Of a stretch of 64,000 nucleotides of DNA, positions 16,563 through 26,014 are shown piece by piece. The translations under genes and the position numbers were made by a program. The first letter of the stretch is position 1. Each line of letters begins with the position of its first letter. Below the pieces are notes generated by a model, which was not told the origin of the DNA, did no database searches, and was given only the letters and a program-made list of their open reading frames with translations. The stretch comes from an uncultured Paracoccaceae bacterium (lineage in GTDB: Bacteria; Pseudomonadota; Alphaproteobacteria; Rhodobacterales; Rhodobacteraceae): positions 186,001 through 250,000 of the forward strand of contig CANMQO010000001.1 of assembly GCA_947500055.1 (NCBI GenBank), in the 5' to 3' direction.

Positions 16563-17858
16563 ATGGCAAATGTGGTGGTCGTTGGCGCCCAATGGGGTGA
16601 CGAAGGCAAGGGCAAGATCGTGGATTGGCTTTCAGAGCGGGCCGATGTGATTGCCCGGTTTCAGGGCGGCCATAATGCGGGCCATACCCTGGTCATTGAC
16701 GGTAAGGTCTACAAGCTGAATGCGCTGCCCTCCGGCGTGGTGCGTGGCGGCAAACTGTCGATTATCGGCAATGGTGTGGTGCTGGACCCCTGGCATCTGA
16801 CCGAAGAAATTGCCCGTATCCGTCAGGATGGGGTCGAGATCACGCCCGACACCCTGATGATCGCAGAGAATACCCCGCTGATCCTGCCTATTCATGGTGA
16901 GCTTGACCGCGCCCGCGAAGAGGCCGCATCTCGCGGCACGAAAATCGGCACAACAGGCCGTGGCATCGGGCCAGCTTACGAGGACAAAGTGGGCCGCCGT
17001 TCAGTGCGGGTTGCCGATCTGGCTGATCCCGCCACGCTGGAAGCGCGCGTTGACCGCGCATTGCAGCACCATGATCCGTTGCGCAAGGGCTTGGGAATTG
17101 AGCCGGTGGACCGCGATGCATTGCTGGCGCAGTTACGCGAGATTGCGCAGGAAATTCTGCCTTACGCCGCGCCGGTCTGGAAAGTGCTGAACGAGAAACG
17201 CAAGGCGGGCAAACGCATCCTGTTTGAAGGGGCGCAAGGCGCGCTTCTGGATATTGATTTTGGGACCTACCCTTTTGTGACCTCGTCCAATGTGATTGCG
17301 GGACAGGCGGCGACCGGTGTCGGGATCGGGCCAACATCGATTGATTATGTGCTTGGCATCGTGAAGGCCTACACCACCCGGGTGGGCGAGGGGCCATTCC
17401 CGACAGAACTCGATGATGCAGATGGTCAACGGCTGGGTGAGCGTGGCCATGAATTTGGCACGGTCACCGGACGCAAGCGGCGCTGTGGCTGGTTTGATGC
17501 AGCCCTAGTACGCCAGACCTGTGCGACATCAGGTGTGACAGGGATTTCGCTGACCAAGCTGGACGTGCTTGACGGGTTCGAGACATTGAAAATCTGCGTG
17601 GGCTACGAATTGGATGGCGAGACGCTGGATTATCTGCCGATTGCGGCAGACCAACAGGCGCGTTGCACACCGGTGTACGAGGAAATTGCAGGCTGGTCGG
17701 AATCGACCGAAGGCGCGCGCAGCTGGGCTGATCTGCCCGCGCAGGCGATCAAATATGTGCGCCGGATCGAAGAGTTGATTGATTGTCCGGTTGCCCTCGT
17801 TTCCACGTCACCCGAGCGTGAAGATACCATTCTCGTCACCGATCCATTTGCGGATTAA
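16563..17858 (+). CDS. purA: Adenylosuccinate synthetase
   Basis: 431 residues from [18 protein letters not shown] at 16563. The GDEGKGK loop binds GTP, and GHNAGHT and [14 protein letters not shown] are family motifs. It joins IMP and aspartate with GTP hydrolysis in AMP synthesis. Length fits the family (about 430). The DUF2842 gene starts eight bases after the stop, so the two are one transcript. Confidence 0.97.
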   Translation: MANVVVVGAQWGDEGKGKIVDWLSERADVIARFQGGHNAGHTLVIDGKVYKLNALPSGVVRGGKLSIIGNGVVLDPWHLTEEIARIRQDGVEITPDTLMIAENTPLILPIHGELDRAREEAASRGTKIGTTGRGIGPAYEDKVGRRSVRVADLADPATLEARVDRALQHHDPLRKGLGIEPVDRDALLAQLREIAQEILPYAAPVWKVLNEKRKAGKRILFEGAQGALLDIDFGTYPFVTSSNVIAGQAATGVGIGPTSIDYVLGIVKAYTTRVGEGPFPTELDDADGQRLGERGHEFGTVTGRKRRCGWFDAALVRQTCATSGVTGISLTKLDVLDGFETLKICVGYELDGETLDYLPIAADQQARCTPVYEEIAGWSESTEGARSWADLPAQAIKYVRRIEELIDCPVALVSTSPEREDTILVTDPFAD

Positions 17859-17866
17859 GCAACGTC

Positions 17867-18091
17867 ATGGGGTATAAGGCACGCAAACGTCTGGCGCTGA
17901 TCGTGCTGCTGGTGGGATTGCCCGCCTATATCGTGTTGGCCGTCACCGTGATGAGCGAGGCATCGCGTTTTCCTTTGGTGATTGAGCTTTTGATTTATGT
18001 CGGGCTCGGGATCGGATGGGCCTTGCCACTGAAGTGGATTTTCAAGGGGATCGGACAACCCGACCCTGACGAGAAGCCCCGACCTGAATGA
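17867..18091 (+). CDS. DUF2842 small membrane protein
   Basis: 74 residues, MGYKARKRLALIVLLVGLPAY followed by a second helix (VIELLIYVGLGIGWALPLKWI). The KARKRLALIVLLVGLP-YI start and the LKWIFKGIGQPDPDE end are typical of DUF2842, which is common next to purA in Rhodobacteraceae. Function unknown. It starts eight bases after purA. Confidence 0.85.
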   Translation: MGYKARKRLALIVLLVGLPAYIVLAVTVMSEASRFPLVIELLIYVGLGIGWALPLKWIFKGIGQPDPDEKPRPE

Positions 18092-18166
18092 GCGGGCCTA
18101 TGGCCCGCATGACATGTTTTGTCTGGTGCCTGACCGCGAAAGTTCCGGGCAGGCCTTTAACGTAAA

Positions 18167-18192
18167 AAAGGCGGGGTTTTTGCCCCGCCTTT
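18167..18192. terminator. Bidirectional rho-independent terminator
   Basis: AAAGGCGGGG (18167-18176) pairs perfectly with CCCCGCCTTT (18183-18192) around a six-base loop. On the minus strand it continues into six T, so it best serves the acidic-protein gene; on the plus strand it can end the purA-DUF2842 transcript. Confidence 0.88.
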
Positions 18193-18216
18193 GTCGTGTC
18201 TGCACGTGCTCGATGG

Positions 18217-20019
18217 TCAGCCTTGCGCGGCCTTATCGGTGGGTCGGAACCGTGTATCCTCGGATACCTGGAAACGTCCGTTATTGAGTTTGATGATCCG
18301 GCTTTGGCGCAGCAATCGTCCGAACGAGCGCAACCCGTCTTCGCGGCTGAACTCATCGGTTGCAGCCAGTTGCACCTTTTTCATGACCTGCGGCCTTGAG
18401 AAATCAGCATCGCCTTCGACAAAGGCGATATAAGCTGCCGCTGCTTCCAACAGATCACCCAGTTCGGTGGCGCCTTGCTCTTCTGCGAATTCAGCGAAAC
18501 CTGCCGTCGGAGCGGCGTTGTCATCCTTGACCGATGCAATCTGACGCAGCCGGTCGGATGGGTTTTCCGGCGCATCCTCGATCCGCTGTTCAGCTACCAG
18601 CTTCAGCGGTACGGCCGCTGGGCCTTCATTATTGTCTTCGTCGCCACCTTCACGAACGGCCTCATCAAGGTCTTCGCGGAACGCGTCCTGTGGGTCTACG
18701 TCGTCTTCACGATCACCCAGCTGGCGCGCGGCCTCGGTTGCCACAACCGCCGCCTTGAGTTGGGCAAATGCGTCGCGATGGCGGCGTCCTTCGGGCTCGC
18801 TCAGCCGTTCGTCGGCCTGAGACATGATCCGCGACATCGCATCATCATCGTTTTCAGGCAGGTTCGCGCGTTTGGACTGATTGAGCCTGCGCATCGCTGT
18901 TTCGTCGTCCTCTTCGCCGTCCTCTTCGTCGTTCTCGGCGATGTCGGGCGTTGCGCCGTTATGATCGGCCTCCGTGTCTTCGGCGTTGATTTCGGGCGCA
19001 TCTGCGTCCTCATCTTCCGCCGTTTCGCTGTCCGAAAGAACAAGCGGGGCCGTCTCTTCGTTCTTGAACTCAAACCCGTCGACGATGTCCTCCGCAGGAG
19101 GCGTATCCTCTTCGGTTTTGGCGGTCAGCGCTGACAAACGGTCAGTAATGCTCGCGGTAGGGGCGGCCGCCTCTGCTTGCGGGGGTGGCGCGCCACGATT
19201 TGCGGGTGGGACCCGACCAACCAAGGCCCTGATCCGCTCCAGCTTGGCGGCGACGCTGTCGCCATCTTCTGATGTATCGCGGGCCTTTGCGGGATCGTAA
19301 AACGGGGTGATCTCTTGTGCGGTGTCGTCCGTCGCGGTTTCCTCTGCAACGGTTTCGTCGATTTCTGCCGCATCATCACCGTCGTCGTTAGCCATCTCTG
19401 GCGCGGCGCTACGTTCTTCTACCTCAGCAAGGGGCGCGTCATCCTCGTCCTCGTCCTCGGCGACAGGCTCCGTTTCCGCCTCGGGCGCATCTGCCTCGGC
19501 GTATTCTTCTTCATCGACCGGCCCTTCATCCTCGACAGCGGTATCCGTGAATGCGGCATCATCATCTGCGAAGGTTTCGGCGTCGTCGGCATCATCGGCA
19601 GGGGCCTGCTCCAGATCATCATCAAGATCGGAGCTTTCTTCTGCAACCAACCCACCCTCGGATGCAGGATGATCGGCGTCTTCATCTATCTCGGCGATGT
19701 CTTCCGGCATCGGTGCGACAAAGGCGGCGCGCAGGCTCGGGCTGTCTTGCGTTTCTTCCACCGGTTTCGGGATGCGCAAGCTGACAGCACCAGCCACGGT
19801 TGTAACCTCAACGGGTGCGGCATCTTCTTCCTGAGCGAGTTCTGCCAGTGCGTCAACATCGGGGGCTTGCGGATCCATATCCATGAAGCGGTCATTGCCG
19901 GCCAATTCATGAAAATACGACACGACGGCTTTCATCGTCTCGACAGAGTCGTCAAATCCTTCCAGACGGCACGAAAACGTACCATATGACACACTCAAAA
20001 CCTTGTTGCTCTCGCCCAT
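18217..20019 (-). CDS. Large acidic low-complexity protein with conserved ends, function unknown
   Basis: 600 residues. The N-terminus MGESNKVLSVSYGTFSCRLEGFDDSVETMK and the next ~60 residues look like a folded domain. Residues ~100-420 are a very acidic, Ala/Asp/Glu-rich, probably disordered region (runs such as DEDADHPASEGG and EDEDEDDAPLAEVEE). The C-terminal ~120 residues (ELGDLLEAAAAYIAFVEG, then DGLRSFGRLLRQSRIIKLNNGRFQVS) look like a second folded, winged-helix-like domain. I believe orthologues occur across Rhodobacterales under misleading chemotaxis names, but no CheA domain is visible here. Divergent from thiamine diphosphokinase. Confidence 0.68.
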   Translation of the reverse strand: MGESNKVLSVSYGTFSCRLEGFDDSVETMKAVVSYFHELAGNDRFMDMDPQAPDVDALAELAQEEDAAPVEVTTVAGAVSLRIPKPVEETQDSPSLRAAFVAPMPEDIAEIDEDADHPASEGGLVAEESSDLDDDLEQAPADDADDAETFADDDAAFTDTAVEDEGPVDEEEYAEADAPEAETEPVAEDEDEDDAPLAEVEERSAAPEMANDDGDDAAEIDETVAEETATDDTAQEITPFYDPAKARDTSEDGDSVAAKLERIRALVGRVPPANRGAPPPQAEAAAPTASITDRLSALTAKTEEDTPPAEDIVDGFEFKNEETAPLVLSDSETAEDEDADAPEINAEDTEADHNGATPDIAENDEEDGEEDDETAMRRLNQSKRANLPENDDDAMSRIMSQADERLSEPEGRRHRDAFAQLKAAVVATEAARQLGDREDDVDPQDAFREDLDEAVREGGDEDNNEGPAAVPLKLVAEQRIEDAPENPSDRLRQIASVKDDNAAPTAGFAEFAEEQGATELGDLLEAAAAYIAFVEGDADFSRPQVMKKVQLAATDEFSREDGLRSFGRLLRQSRIIKLNNGRFQVSEDTRFRPTDKAAQG

Positions 20020-20153
20020 TGTGTTCCGCTCTCTAATCTAATGGCAGCAGTTTGCTGGACAGACATTCCTTCTTAACCGAGAACAGCATGACGGTGCATT
20101 CGGGATCATTTTGTGACCGTTTTGAGGAATGTTTGTGAATAGGGGTAAATAAA

Positions 20154-20822
20154 GTGCCAAATGATGGAATTGTTTCGATCCATGATATAGTCGGCCTTGT
20201 CGGCGGTGCAAGTATTCATCCGCAAGATGTCGCGTCAATTTCCGCCTTTGTTGACAGATACATAGCCGTCGACGGCGGCGCTGACCATATCTTGAATGCC
20301 GGAAAACAGCCCGAAGCGGTGATCGGTGACCTCGACTCACTGTCTGATCACGCGCGTGCCACATTTGCCGACAGGCTCTGCCACATTTCAGACCAATCGA
20401 CCACGGATTTCGAAAAGGCGATGATCCACCTTCGGGCGCGGGCAATCGTGGCTTTGGGCTTTACCGGCGGGCGGATGGATCATGTTCTGGCGGTGCTGAA
20501 TGTCCTGGTGCGTTTTCCTGAACGGCGTGTGATCCTTGCCGATGCCGATGATGTCAGTTTTCTGGCAAGTCAGGGTCAAAGCAAATTGCACCTGCCGCGG
20601 GGCACGCGGATATCGTTGATGCCACTTGACGCGGCACTGGTCAGTCTAGACGGCGTCGCCTGGCCCTTCACAGGGATGCAGATGCATCCCGGCGGCTTTG
20701 TCAGCCCGTCCAATGCCGTTGCGGCTGATCAGGTCACGATTGACGCGCGGGGACCCGTGCTGGTCACTCTGCCGCGGGCACATCTTGCGGCAGCCTTGAA
20801 AGCTGTCGTTCCCGCAAGATGA
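20154..20822 (+). CDS. Thiamine diphosphokinase
   Basis: 222 residues from a GTG at 20154 with AGGGG eight bases upstream. Motifs are VGGASI at the N-terminus, AVDGGADH (~38-45), IGDLDSLSD (~57-65), DQSTTDFEKA (~79-88) and GGRMDH (~105-110), matching bacterial thiamine pyrophosphokinase, which converts thiamine to thiamine diphosphate with ATP. Length fits. Its last 59 bases overlap the end of the convergent EamA transporter gene. No thiamine riboswitch is visible upstream. Confidence 0.88.
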   Translation: MPNDGIVSIHDIVGLVGGASIHPQDVASISAFVDRYIAVDGGADHILNAGKQPEAVIGDLDSLSDHARATFADRLCHISDQSTTDFEKAMIHLRARAIVALGFTGGRMDHVLAVLNVLVRFPERRVILADADDVSFLASQGQSKLHLPRGTRISLMPLDAALVSLDGVAWPFTGMQMHPGGFVSPSNAVAADQVTIDARGPVLVTLPRAHLAAALKAVVPAR

Positions 20823-21669
20823 TGTAAAGGCCGGCACCGATGGTGATGCAGATACCAATGGCGGCCAGCCCGTTTGGCAGATCGGAAAAGATCAGCCAGC
20901 CGATAAATGTCCCAAACGGGATTTCCAGATATTGCATCGGTGCCAGGGTTGAAGCCGGGGCAAAGCGCAGGCTCCAGGTCATGAAAAGATGCGCGGCAGT
21001 GCCGATCCCCCCAAGGGCGAGCAGCAGCCAGATGGTGGTGGGCGTCAGGTCCAGCGTGTCTTGCCCGGCGGGCGTCAGAATAAGCAAAGGCAACAAAACA
21101 ATGGTCGCCTGCACGCCGCTGATTGCCTGCAGCTTGATTGGATCAATCGCACGGGCGATCTTGCGCGTGACCATCATGAAAAGTGCAAATACCACCGCAA
21201 CACCCAGCGGAAGCAGAGCGGGGTAGCCCACTTCGACAAAATTAGGCTGGATCACCAGAATTGTGCCGACAAACCCCACGATGCAGGCCATCATCCGCTG
21301 TTTGCCAACTTCCTCGCCCATGGCAAAATGACCCAATAACAGCATGATGAAGGGCATAACGAATGCGATGGCCAGCGCATCTGCCAGCGGCAGGTAGCGT
21401 AACGCGGTGAACATCAGCCCAATGCCGACAATATGCAGGGCTGTACGGATCAGCGTCCAGATCAAGACGTCATTGGGCAGGCCAAAACCTTGTCTGCCGA
21501 TGAGCACCAAAGGCAGTAGAATGAGCCACTGCAAGGCAAAGCGCACCAATAACAAGACCCCCAACGCCACCGCCCCGCCCAGCAGTTTCGCGACGCTGTC
21601 GCCCAACGGGGCCAGCACACAAAAGGCGAGCATCAGAAGCACGCCAAGAAAGGGACGATCAGTGGACAT
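20764..21669 (-). CDS. EamA/DMT-superfamily membrane transporter
   Basis: 301 residues with about ten hydrophobic segments in two halves, the pattern of EamA (drug/metabolite transporter) proteins. Typical features are LGVLLMLAFCVLAPLGDSVAKL near the start, the ALRYLPLADALAIAFVMPF stretch and the second-half FAPASTLAPMQYLEIPFGTFIGWLIF. The substrate cannot be told; relatives export amino acids or metabolites. The C-terminal tail overlaps the end of the thiamine diphosphokinase gene on the other strand. Confidence 0.85.
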   Translation of the reverse strand: MSTDRPFLGVLLMLAFCVLAPLGDSVAKLLGGAVALGVLLLVRFALQWLILLPLVLIGRQGFGLPNDVLIWTLIRTALHIVGIGLMFTALRYLPLADALAIAFVMPFIMLLLGHFAMGEEVGKQRMMACIVGFVGTILVIQPNFVEVGYPALLPLGVAVVFALFMMVTRKIARAIDPIKLQAISGVQATIVLLPLLILTPAGQDTLDLTPTTIWLLLALGGIGTAAHLFMTWSLRFAPASTLAPMQYLEIPFGTFIGWLIFSDLPNGLAAIGICITIGAGLYIILRERQLSRLPQDVPAAE

Positions 21670-21884
21670 GGCCGGACCCTAACCGAGCGCCTTTCGGGCA
21701 ACAATGGCCCTGCGAAAACCGCCGCGATATTTCGCAAAACGGAAACAATGATGAAGAATTTGGCGCTTTATGCTATTTTATTGATGCGAATCGGGTGCGT
21801 GTATTTTCAGCCTACTTCTGCAATTTATTGATGATACGGCATGCGACATTACTGTAAGCTGCTAATTTTTAAAGGAAATATATT

Positions 21885-22892
21885 ATGGTTACGCAAGATC
21901 GCGTCGAAACCCTCAGAAAACGCCGCTATATCGAGGTCGCTACTCCTGGTGACGAGGATCTTGGTCCGCTAAAACATCTGCCCGGTACCTGGGAAAATAC
22001 CGGCGATTTTGATGGGCGCGGCTGGAACATGATTGCGCTGCCCTTCGCCCAGGAAGGACATCCGATCAACTACCGGGTTCTGGTCAACCAATATAACGAG
22101 AAGCTGAAATTCTCGCTGGTGGACAAAGGCGTGCCCAATCGCGGGATCGAGGTCGGCGACCCGACCGAAAATACCGACCAGCTTGTGGTGACGCTGGATT
22201 ACGAACAGGGCATTGTTCAAAAAAAGGCCGCAGACTTTCCTGAAACAGAACTAGCCGGTGCGCCCGAATTGCCGATCCATCATGAGCCGGGCCTATGGCT
22301 GCATATGTTGAACAGACGCACCGATAATCTGGATATTGCCCGTCTCGGGACGATCCCACATGGGGATAGTGTCCTTGCATTGGGGGAAAGCCAGATCGCA
22401 GATGCAGCACCTGTGGTGCCGGATATCAGCGGGCTGCCGATTGGGGTGCGGGATGATTTGGACAGCTTCTACCTGTCGCCTTACAAGCACTTCAATGACA
22501 ATCCGTTCAAGGGCGATGTCACAGCGGAAGGGTTTCCGGGATTCAACCCGGTTTCACCAAATGATCTGCTGAAATTCCCGCTGCCCGGAAACATCAAGCA
22601 GACAACTGTGCTGCATGTGAAAACTGGGCTGCATGATGCCCGCATTGCCAATATCCCGTTTATCGTCAAACAGGCGAATGCGACGGATATGGAATCCACT
22701 TTCTGGATCGTTGAAACCGAAGTGGATGGCGAGGACAAGCTGATCCTGATGTATACCCAAACCGTGATGCTGGATTTCTTCGAGCGCCGCGATGGGCAGG
22801 ACGGGCTGATCCGCTGGCCCCATGTGAGCATCAACGTCATGGAAAAAGTCGCAGACCCCGATCAGGGTGCTTATCAAATGCCCACCGCCTGA
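21885..22892 (+). CDS. Heme-binding/nitrobindin-like protein, uncertain
   Basis: 335 residues, no signal peptide. The segment LGPLKHLPGTWENTG near residue 25 resembles the start of lipocalin- or nitrobindin-like beta-barrels (L--L-GTW-G-G), and a second half with TVLHVKTGLHDARIANIPFIVKQANATDME is also strand-rich. It may be a double barrel. I cannot assign it firmly. The leader (21720-21884) is unusually AT-rich, and the ATG is preceded by AAAGGAAATATATT. A perfect hairpin follows the gene. Confidence 0.5.
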   Translation: MVTQDRVETLRKRRYIEVATPGDEDLGPLKHLPGTWENTGDFDGRGWNMIALPFAQEGHPINYRVLVNQYNEKLKFSLVDKGVPNRGIEVGDPTENTDQLVVTLDYEQGIVQKKAADFPETELAGAPELPIHHEPGLWLHMLNRRTDNLDIARLGTIPHGDSVLALGESQIADAAPVVPDISGLPIGVRDDLDSFYLSPYKHFNDNPFKGDVTAEGFPGFNPVSPNDLLKFPLPGNIKQTTVLHVKTGLHDARIANIPFIVKQANATDMESTFWIVETEVDGEDKLILMYTQTVMLDFFERRDGQDGLIRWPHVSINVMEKVADPDQGAYQMPTA

Positions 22893-22916
22893 CCTTGCGA
22901 GCGATTTCAACGCAGT

Positions 22917-22939
22917 AGGCGGCTCTGAAAGAGCCGCCT
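22917..22939. terminator. Hairpin between convergent genes, probable terminator
   Basis: AGGCGGCTCT pairs perfectly with AGAGCCGCCT around GAA. It lies between the stop of the 335-residue protein gene and the stop of convergent sdaA. No long T-run follows on either strand. Confidence 0.7.
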
Positions 22940-22975
22940 AATCTTGCAAACTGATCGCAAACAGGCGCGACGTCT

Positions 22976-24349
22976 TCAGCAATTGGGCACGTTGACGGCC
23001 AGCCCGCCCAATGCTGTTTCCTTGTATTTCTCGCTCATATCCACGCCGGTCTGCCGCATCGTCTCAATCGCCACATCCAACGATACCAGATGTTGCCCGT
23101 CGCCGCGCAGGGCAAGCGACGCGGCAGAGACCGCCTTGATTGCACCCAGCCCGTTCCGCTCAATGCAGGGAACCTGCACGAGACCCTTGACCGGGTCGCA
23201 AGTCATTCCCAGATGATGTTCCAGTGCAATTTCCGCTGCATTTTCAATCTGTTCGGGGGTGCCGCCCAGCACGGCTGCCAACCCGCCCGCCGCCATGGCA
23301 GAGGCGCTTCCGACTTCGGCCTGGCAGCCGCATTCGGCGCCCGAGATTGACGCGTTAAACTTGATCAGCCCTCCGATCGCTGCAGCGGTCAGCAAGAATT
23401 CAGGCACTTTCGAGGTCGCAGCGCCCGGCACGTGATCCAGCCAATAGCGGATCGTGGCCGGCATTACCCCCGCCGCCCCGTTTGTGGGGGCGGTCACCAC
23501 CTGCCCGCCGGCGGCGTTTTCTTCGTTCACGGCCATCGCATAGGTGGACATGTAATCGTTGATCGTGTGCGGCGCCGTCAGGTTCATGCCCCGTTCGGCC
23601 ATCAGGGCATCATGAATGCCCTTGGCCCGGCGACGCACATTCAGACCGCCGGGCAGGATGCCATCCGTGGTAAGGCCGCGATCAATACAGGCATTCATCA
23701 CCTCCCAGATCCGGGCAAGGCCGCGGTCCAGATCGGCGTCGGGCATGCGTGACAATTCGTTGGCGCGCTTCATCTGGGCAATGCTGCGCCCCGACATGGC
23801 GGCCATATCCAGCATTTCCTGGGCTGTGTGAAACGGGAAGGGGACCGGTGGGCCAGTATCGGTATCCTTGCCCGCCTTCAGTTCCGCATCCGTCAGAACA
23901 AAACCACCACCCACGGAGTAATAGGTGACCTCTGTAATCACATCGCCCTGGGCATCGGTCCCCTGCAAAATCATGCCATTGGCATGACCGGGCAGGGCGG
24001 GGCCGTAATCAAAGATCAGATCATCCTTTGGGTGAAAGGCCAATTTACCCAAACCATCGGGCGAAACGCTATGTTCTTCGCCAATCCGGGCCAGTTCCTT
24101 TTCGGCTTTCTCCGCGTCGTAATCATCGGCGCGAAACCCGGCAAGCCCCAGAATGACAGCACGGTCTGTCGCGTGGCCCACACCGGTGAATGCCAGACTG
24201 CCATGCAAGGAGGCGCGCAGGCCGGCCACAGTAAAGGGTTGGGCCCGCAAATGATCCAGAAACCGGGCGGCAGCCACCATGGGGCCGATTGTATGGGAAG
24301 AGGACGGGCCAACACCCACTTTGAACATATCAAAGACAGACAGAAACAT
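22976..24349 (-). CDS. sdaA: L-serine ammonia-lyase, iron-sulfur type, single chain
   Basis: 457 residues from [20 protein letters not shown] at 24349. It deaminates L-serine to pyruvate. The N-terminal half is the SDH beta domain ([11 protein letters not shown]); the C-terminal half is the alpha domain. Cysteines in [17 protein letters not shown] and VPCIERN are spaced as the 4Fe-4S ligands of type 2 serine dehydratases. The protein ends in Cys, as in enzymes where the C-terminal Cys plugs the active site. Its ATG overlaps the TGA of the GST gene (TGATG), so the two are translationally coupled. Confidence 0.93.
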   Translation of the reverse strand: MFLSVFDMFKVGVGPSSSHTIGPMVAAARFLDHLRAQPFTVAGLRASLHGSLAFTGVGHATDRAVILGLAGFRADDYDAEKAEKELARIGEEHSVSPDGLGKLAFHPKDDLIFDYGPALPGHANGMILQGTDAQGDVITEVTYYSVGGGFVLTDAELKAGKDTDTGPPVPFPFHTAQEMLDMAAMSGRSIAQMKRANELSRMPDADLDRGLARIWEVMNACIDRGLTTDGILPGGLNVRRRAKGIHDALMAERGMNLTAPHTINDYMSTYAMAVNEENAAGGQVVTAPTNGAAGVMPATIRYWLDHVPGAATSKVPEFLLTAAAIGGLIKFNASISGAECGCQAEVGSASAMAAGGLAAVLGGTPEQIENAAEIALEHHLGMTCDPVKGLVQVPCIERNGLGAIKAVSAASLALRGDGQHLVSLDVAIETMRQTGVDMSEKYKETALGGLAVNVPNC

Positions 24350-25041
24350 CAGGTTGCACTTCCTTCGGGCGGGTGACACGGGGTTGGGTTCGAAAACGGG
24401 GTGGGGCCAAGCCCCTCGGCTGTTGCAGACCGGCGCGCAGCATTGCGCTGCTCGATCCGTTTGGCAAATGCCTGCAAGCGGGGCCAGCGGTCAAGAACAA
24501 ACCAGTCCGTCGGCCCACCATAAAGCGCGAGCCACCGCAGCATTGGGGCAAGATAGCATCCCTGCACGCTGGGCGCGTCGGCGTCGATCCAGGCCGCGTG
24601 TCGGGCATTTTCCAACAGATCCAGTTGACCGGTCAGGCGCTGGCGCGTGATGCGCCGGAACGCCTCCGCATCGCTGTCACTATATTGGTCGGGGTAGAAC
24701 AGCATACGGGCGGCGGGGTGCAGTGTGTTGGACAGCCAGATCAGCCATTGCAAAGCATGGGCCCGACCCGGGTGCCCCGGGGCAGGCATCAGCCCGCCCG
24801 ATTGTTCAGAGAGCCACAACAGGATCGCCCCCGTTTCAAACATCGGGCCTTCCGGGGTTTCCAGAACCGGGATCAGGCCGTTGGGGTTCATCGCCAGAAA
24901 ACCCTGCGATTTCTGCGCCTTCTTGCTGCGATCAACAAGCACGGTTTCATAGTTCAACGCGGTCTCTTCCAACGCCAGCCGCACGCAAAGCGATGCATTG
25001 TCCGGGGCATAGTGAAGGCGCAGCATATCATCCATGCGCAT
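24349..25041 (-). CDS. Glutathione S-transferase family protein
   Basis: 230 residues. The N-terminal thioredoxin-like domain includes LHYAPDNASLCVRLALEE, NPNGLIPVLETPEG and the glutathione-binding ETGAILLWL motif; the helical C-terminal domain follows from about residue 90. The substrate is not predictable. A second ATG (codon 3) is an alternative start. It runs straight into sdaA with a one-base overlap. Confidence 0.82.
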   Translation of the reverse strand: MRMDDMLRLHYAPDNASLCVRLALEETALNYETVLVDRSKKAQKSQGFLAMNPNGLIPVLETPEGPMFETGAILLWLSEQSGGLMPAPGHPGRAHALQWLIWLSNTLHPAARMLFYPDQYSDSDAEAFRRITRQRLTGQLDLLENARHAAWIDADAPSVQGCYLAPMLRWLALYGGPTDWFVLDRWPRLQAFAKRIEQRNAARRSATAEGLGPTPFSNPTPCHPPEGSAT

Positions 25042-25201
25042 TGGTTACCCGATCCCGCATTGCCCGTCCGCTCAAATGCGACGCTTGTTTTCAAAAAGGC
25101 GGAGGGACACAGTGCTGTGAGGCGTGGGTGAAGGGCATTTGAGGTCTCGCACCTCGTCCCCATCTTGCCTATAAGGCACTAGGATTTTTTGGAGCTGCCC
25201 C

Positions 25202-25990
25202 ATGACCAGTGAATTGTCACCTATTGATAAGGCAAAGTTTGTTGCCGCCAAGCAAGCCACCGAATACGTCCAATCCGGCATGAAGGTCGGGCTTGGGACG
25301 GGATCCACCGCCGCCTGGCTGGTGCAATGTCTGGGCGAGATGGTGCGCGATGAAGGCTTGAAGATCAAAGGTGTGCCAACCTCAAGCCGCACCGCACAAT
25401 TGGCGCGTGATGTAGGGATAGAGATCATCACGTTGGACGAGGCGCGTTGGCTGGACGTCACAATCGACGGGGCGGACGAATACGATGGTGAGTTGAACCT
25501 GATCAAGGGCGGCGGCGGCGCACATCTGCAGGAGAAGGTTGTGGCGACCGCAAGCGACCGGATGATCGTGATCGCTGATGCGTCAAAGAAAGTCGATACT
25601 TTGGGGGCGTTTCCGCTGCCGGTTGAAGTGATCCCTTTTGGGGTCCGCACCACCCAGGCGTTGATCGAGGAGACGCTGGTCTCGCAGGATGTGCTGGGGC
25701 GCAACGTAACCCAGCGCAAGAATGGTGACGCGGCATTTGTGACGGATGAGGGTAATTTCATCTTTGATTTGCATCTTAAACGGATTGGCAATCCCCGTCA
25801 GCTTAGCCTGATCCTGAACCAGATCCCGGGCGTCGTTGAAAACGGGTTGTTCCTTGATATCTGTGACGTTGTGATAGTGGGCCATGGGGACGGCAAGGTC
25901 ACCGTGCGGGACAGCGCCGAGAACGAGGGTGCGGAAATCCACTTTAACGTCCTGGATGACACAAACATCTTTGCAGATTTGAACGACTAA
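25202..25990 (+). CDS. rpiA: Ribose-5-phosphate isomerase A
   Basis: 262 residues. It interconverts ribose 5-phosphate and ribulose 5-phosphate in the pentose phosphate pathway. Motifs are GLGTGSTAAW, TSSRTAQLA, TIDGADEYDG with the catalytic Asp, and IKGGGGAHLQEK with the catalytic Glu/Lys. Length is slightly above the E. coli enzyme because of a C-terminal extension (ENEGAEIHFNVLDD). gor follows 24 bases downstream, probably in the same operon. Confidence 0.95.
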   Translation: MTSELSPIDKAKFVAAKQATEYVQSGMKVGLGTGSTAAWLVQCLGEMVRDEGLKIKGVPTSSRTAQLARDVGIEIITLDEARWLDVTIDGADEYDGELNLIKGGGGAHLQEKVVATASDRMIVIADASKKVDTLGAFPLPVEVIPFGVRTTQALIEETLVSQDVLGRNVTQRKNGDAAFVTDEGNFIFDLHLKRIGNPRQLSLILNQIPGVVENGLFLDICDVVIVGHGDGKVTVRDSAENEGAEIHFNVLDDTNIFADLND

Positions 25991-26014
25991 CCGCGAGCAG
26001 AACGGAGCAGGCAA

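Noticed and set aside
18217-20019. CheA-type chemotaxis kinase
   Set aside because: No HPt, dimerisation, ATPase or CheW-like domain is visible in the 600 residues.
20040-20153. TPP riboswitch upstream of thiamine diphosphokinase
   Set aside because: The leader is only about 110 bases, contains no CTGAGA-type thi box and has no terminator hairpin.
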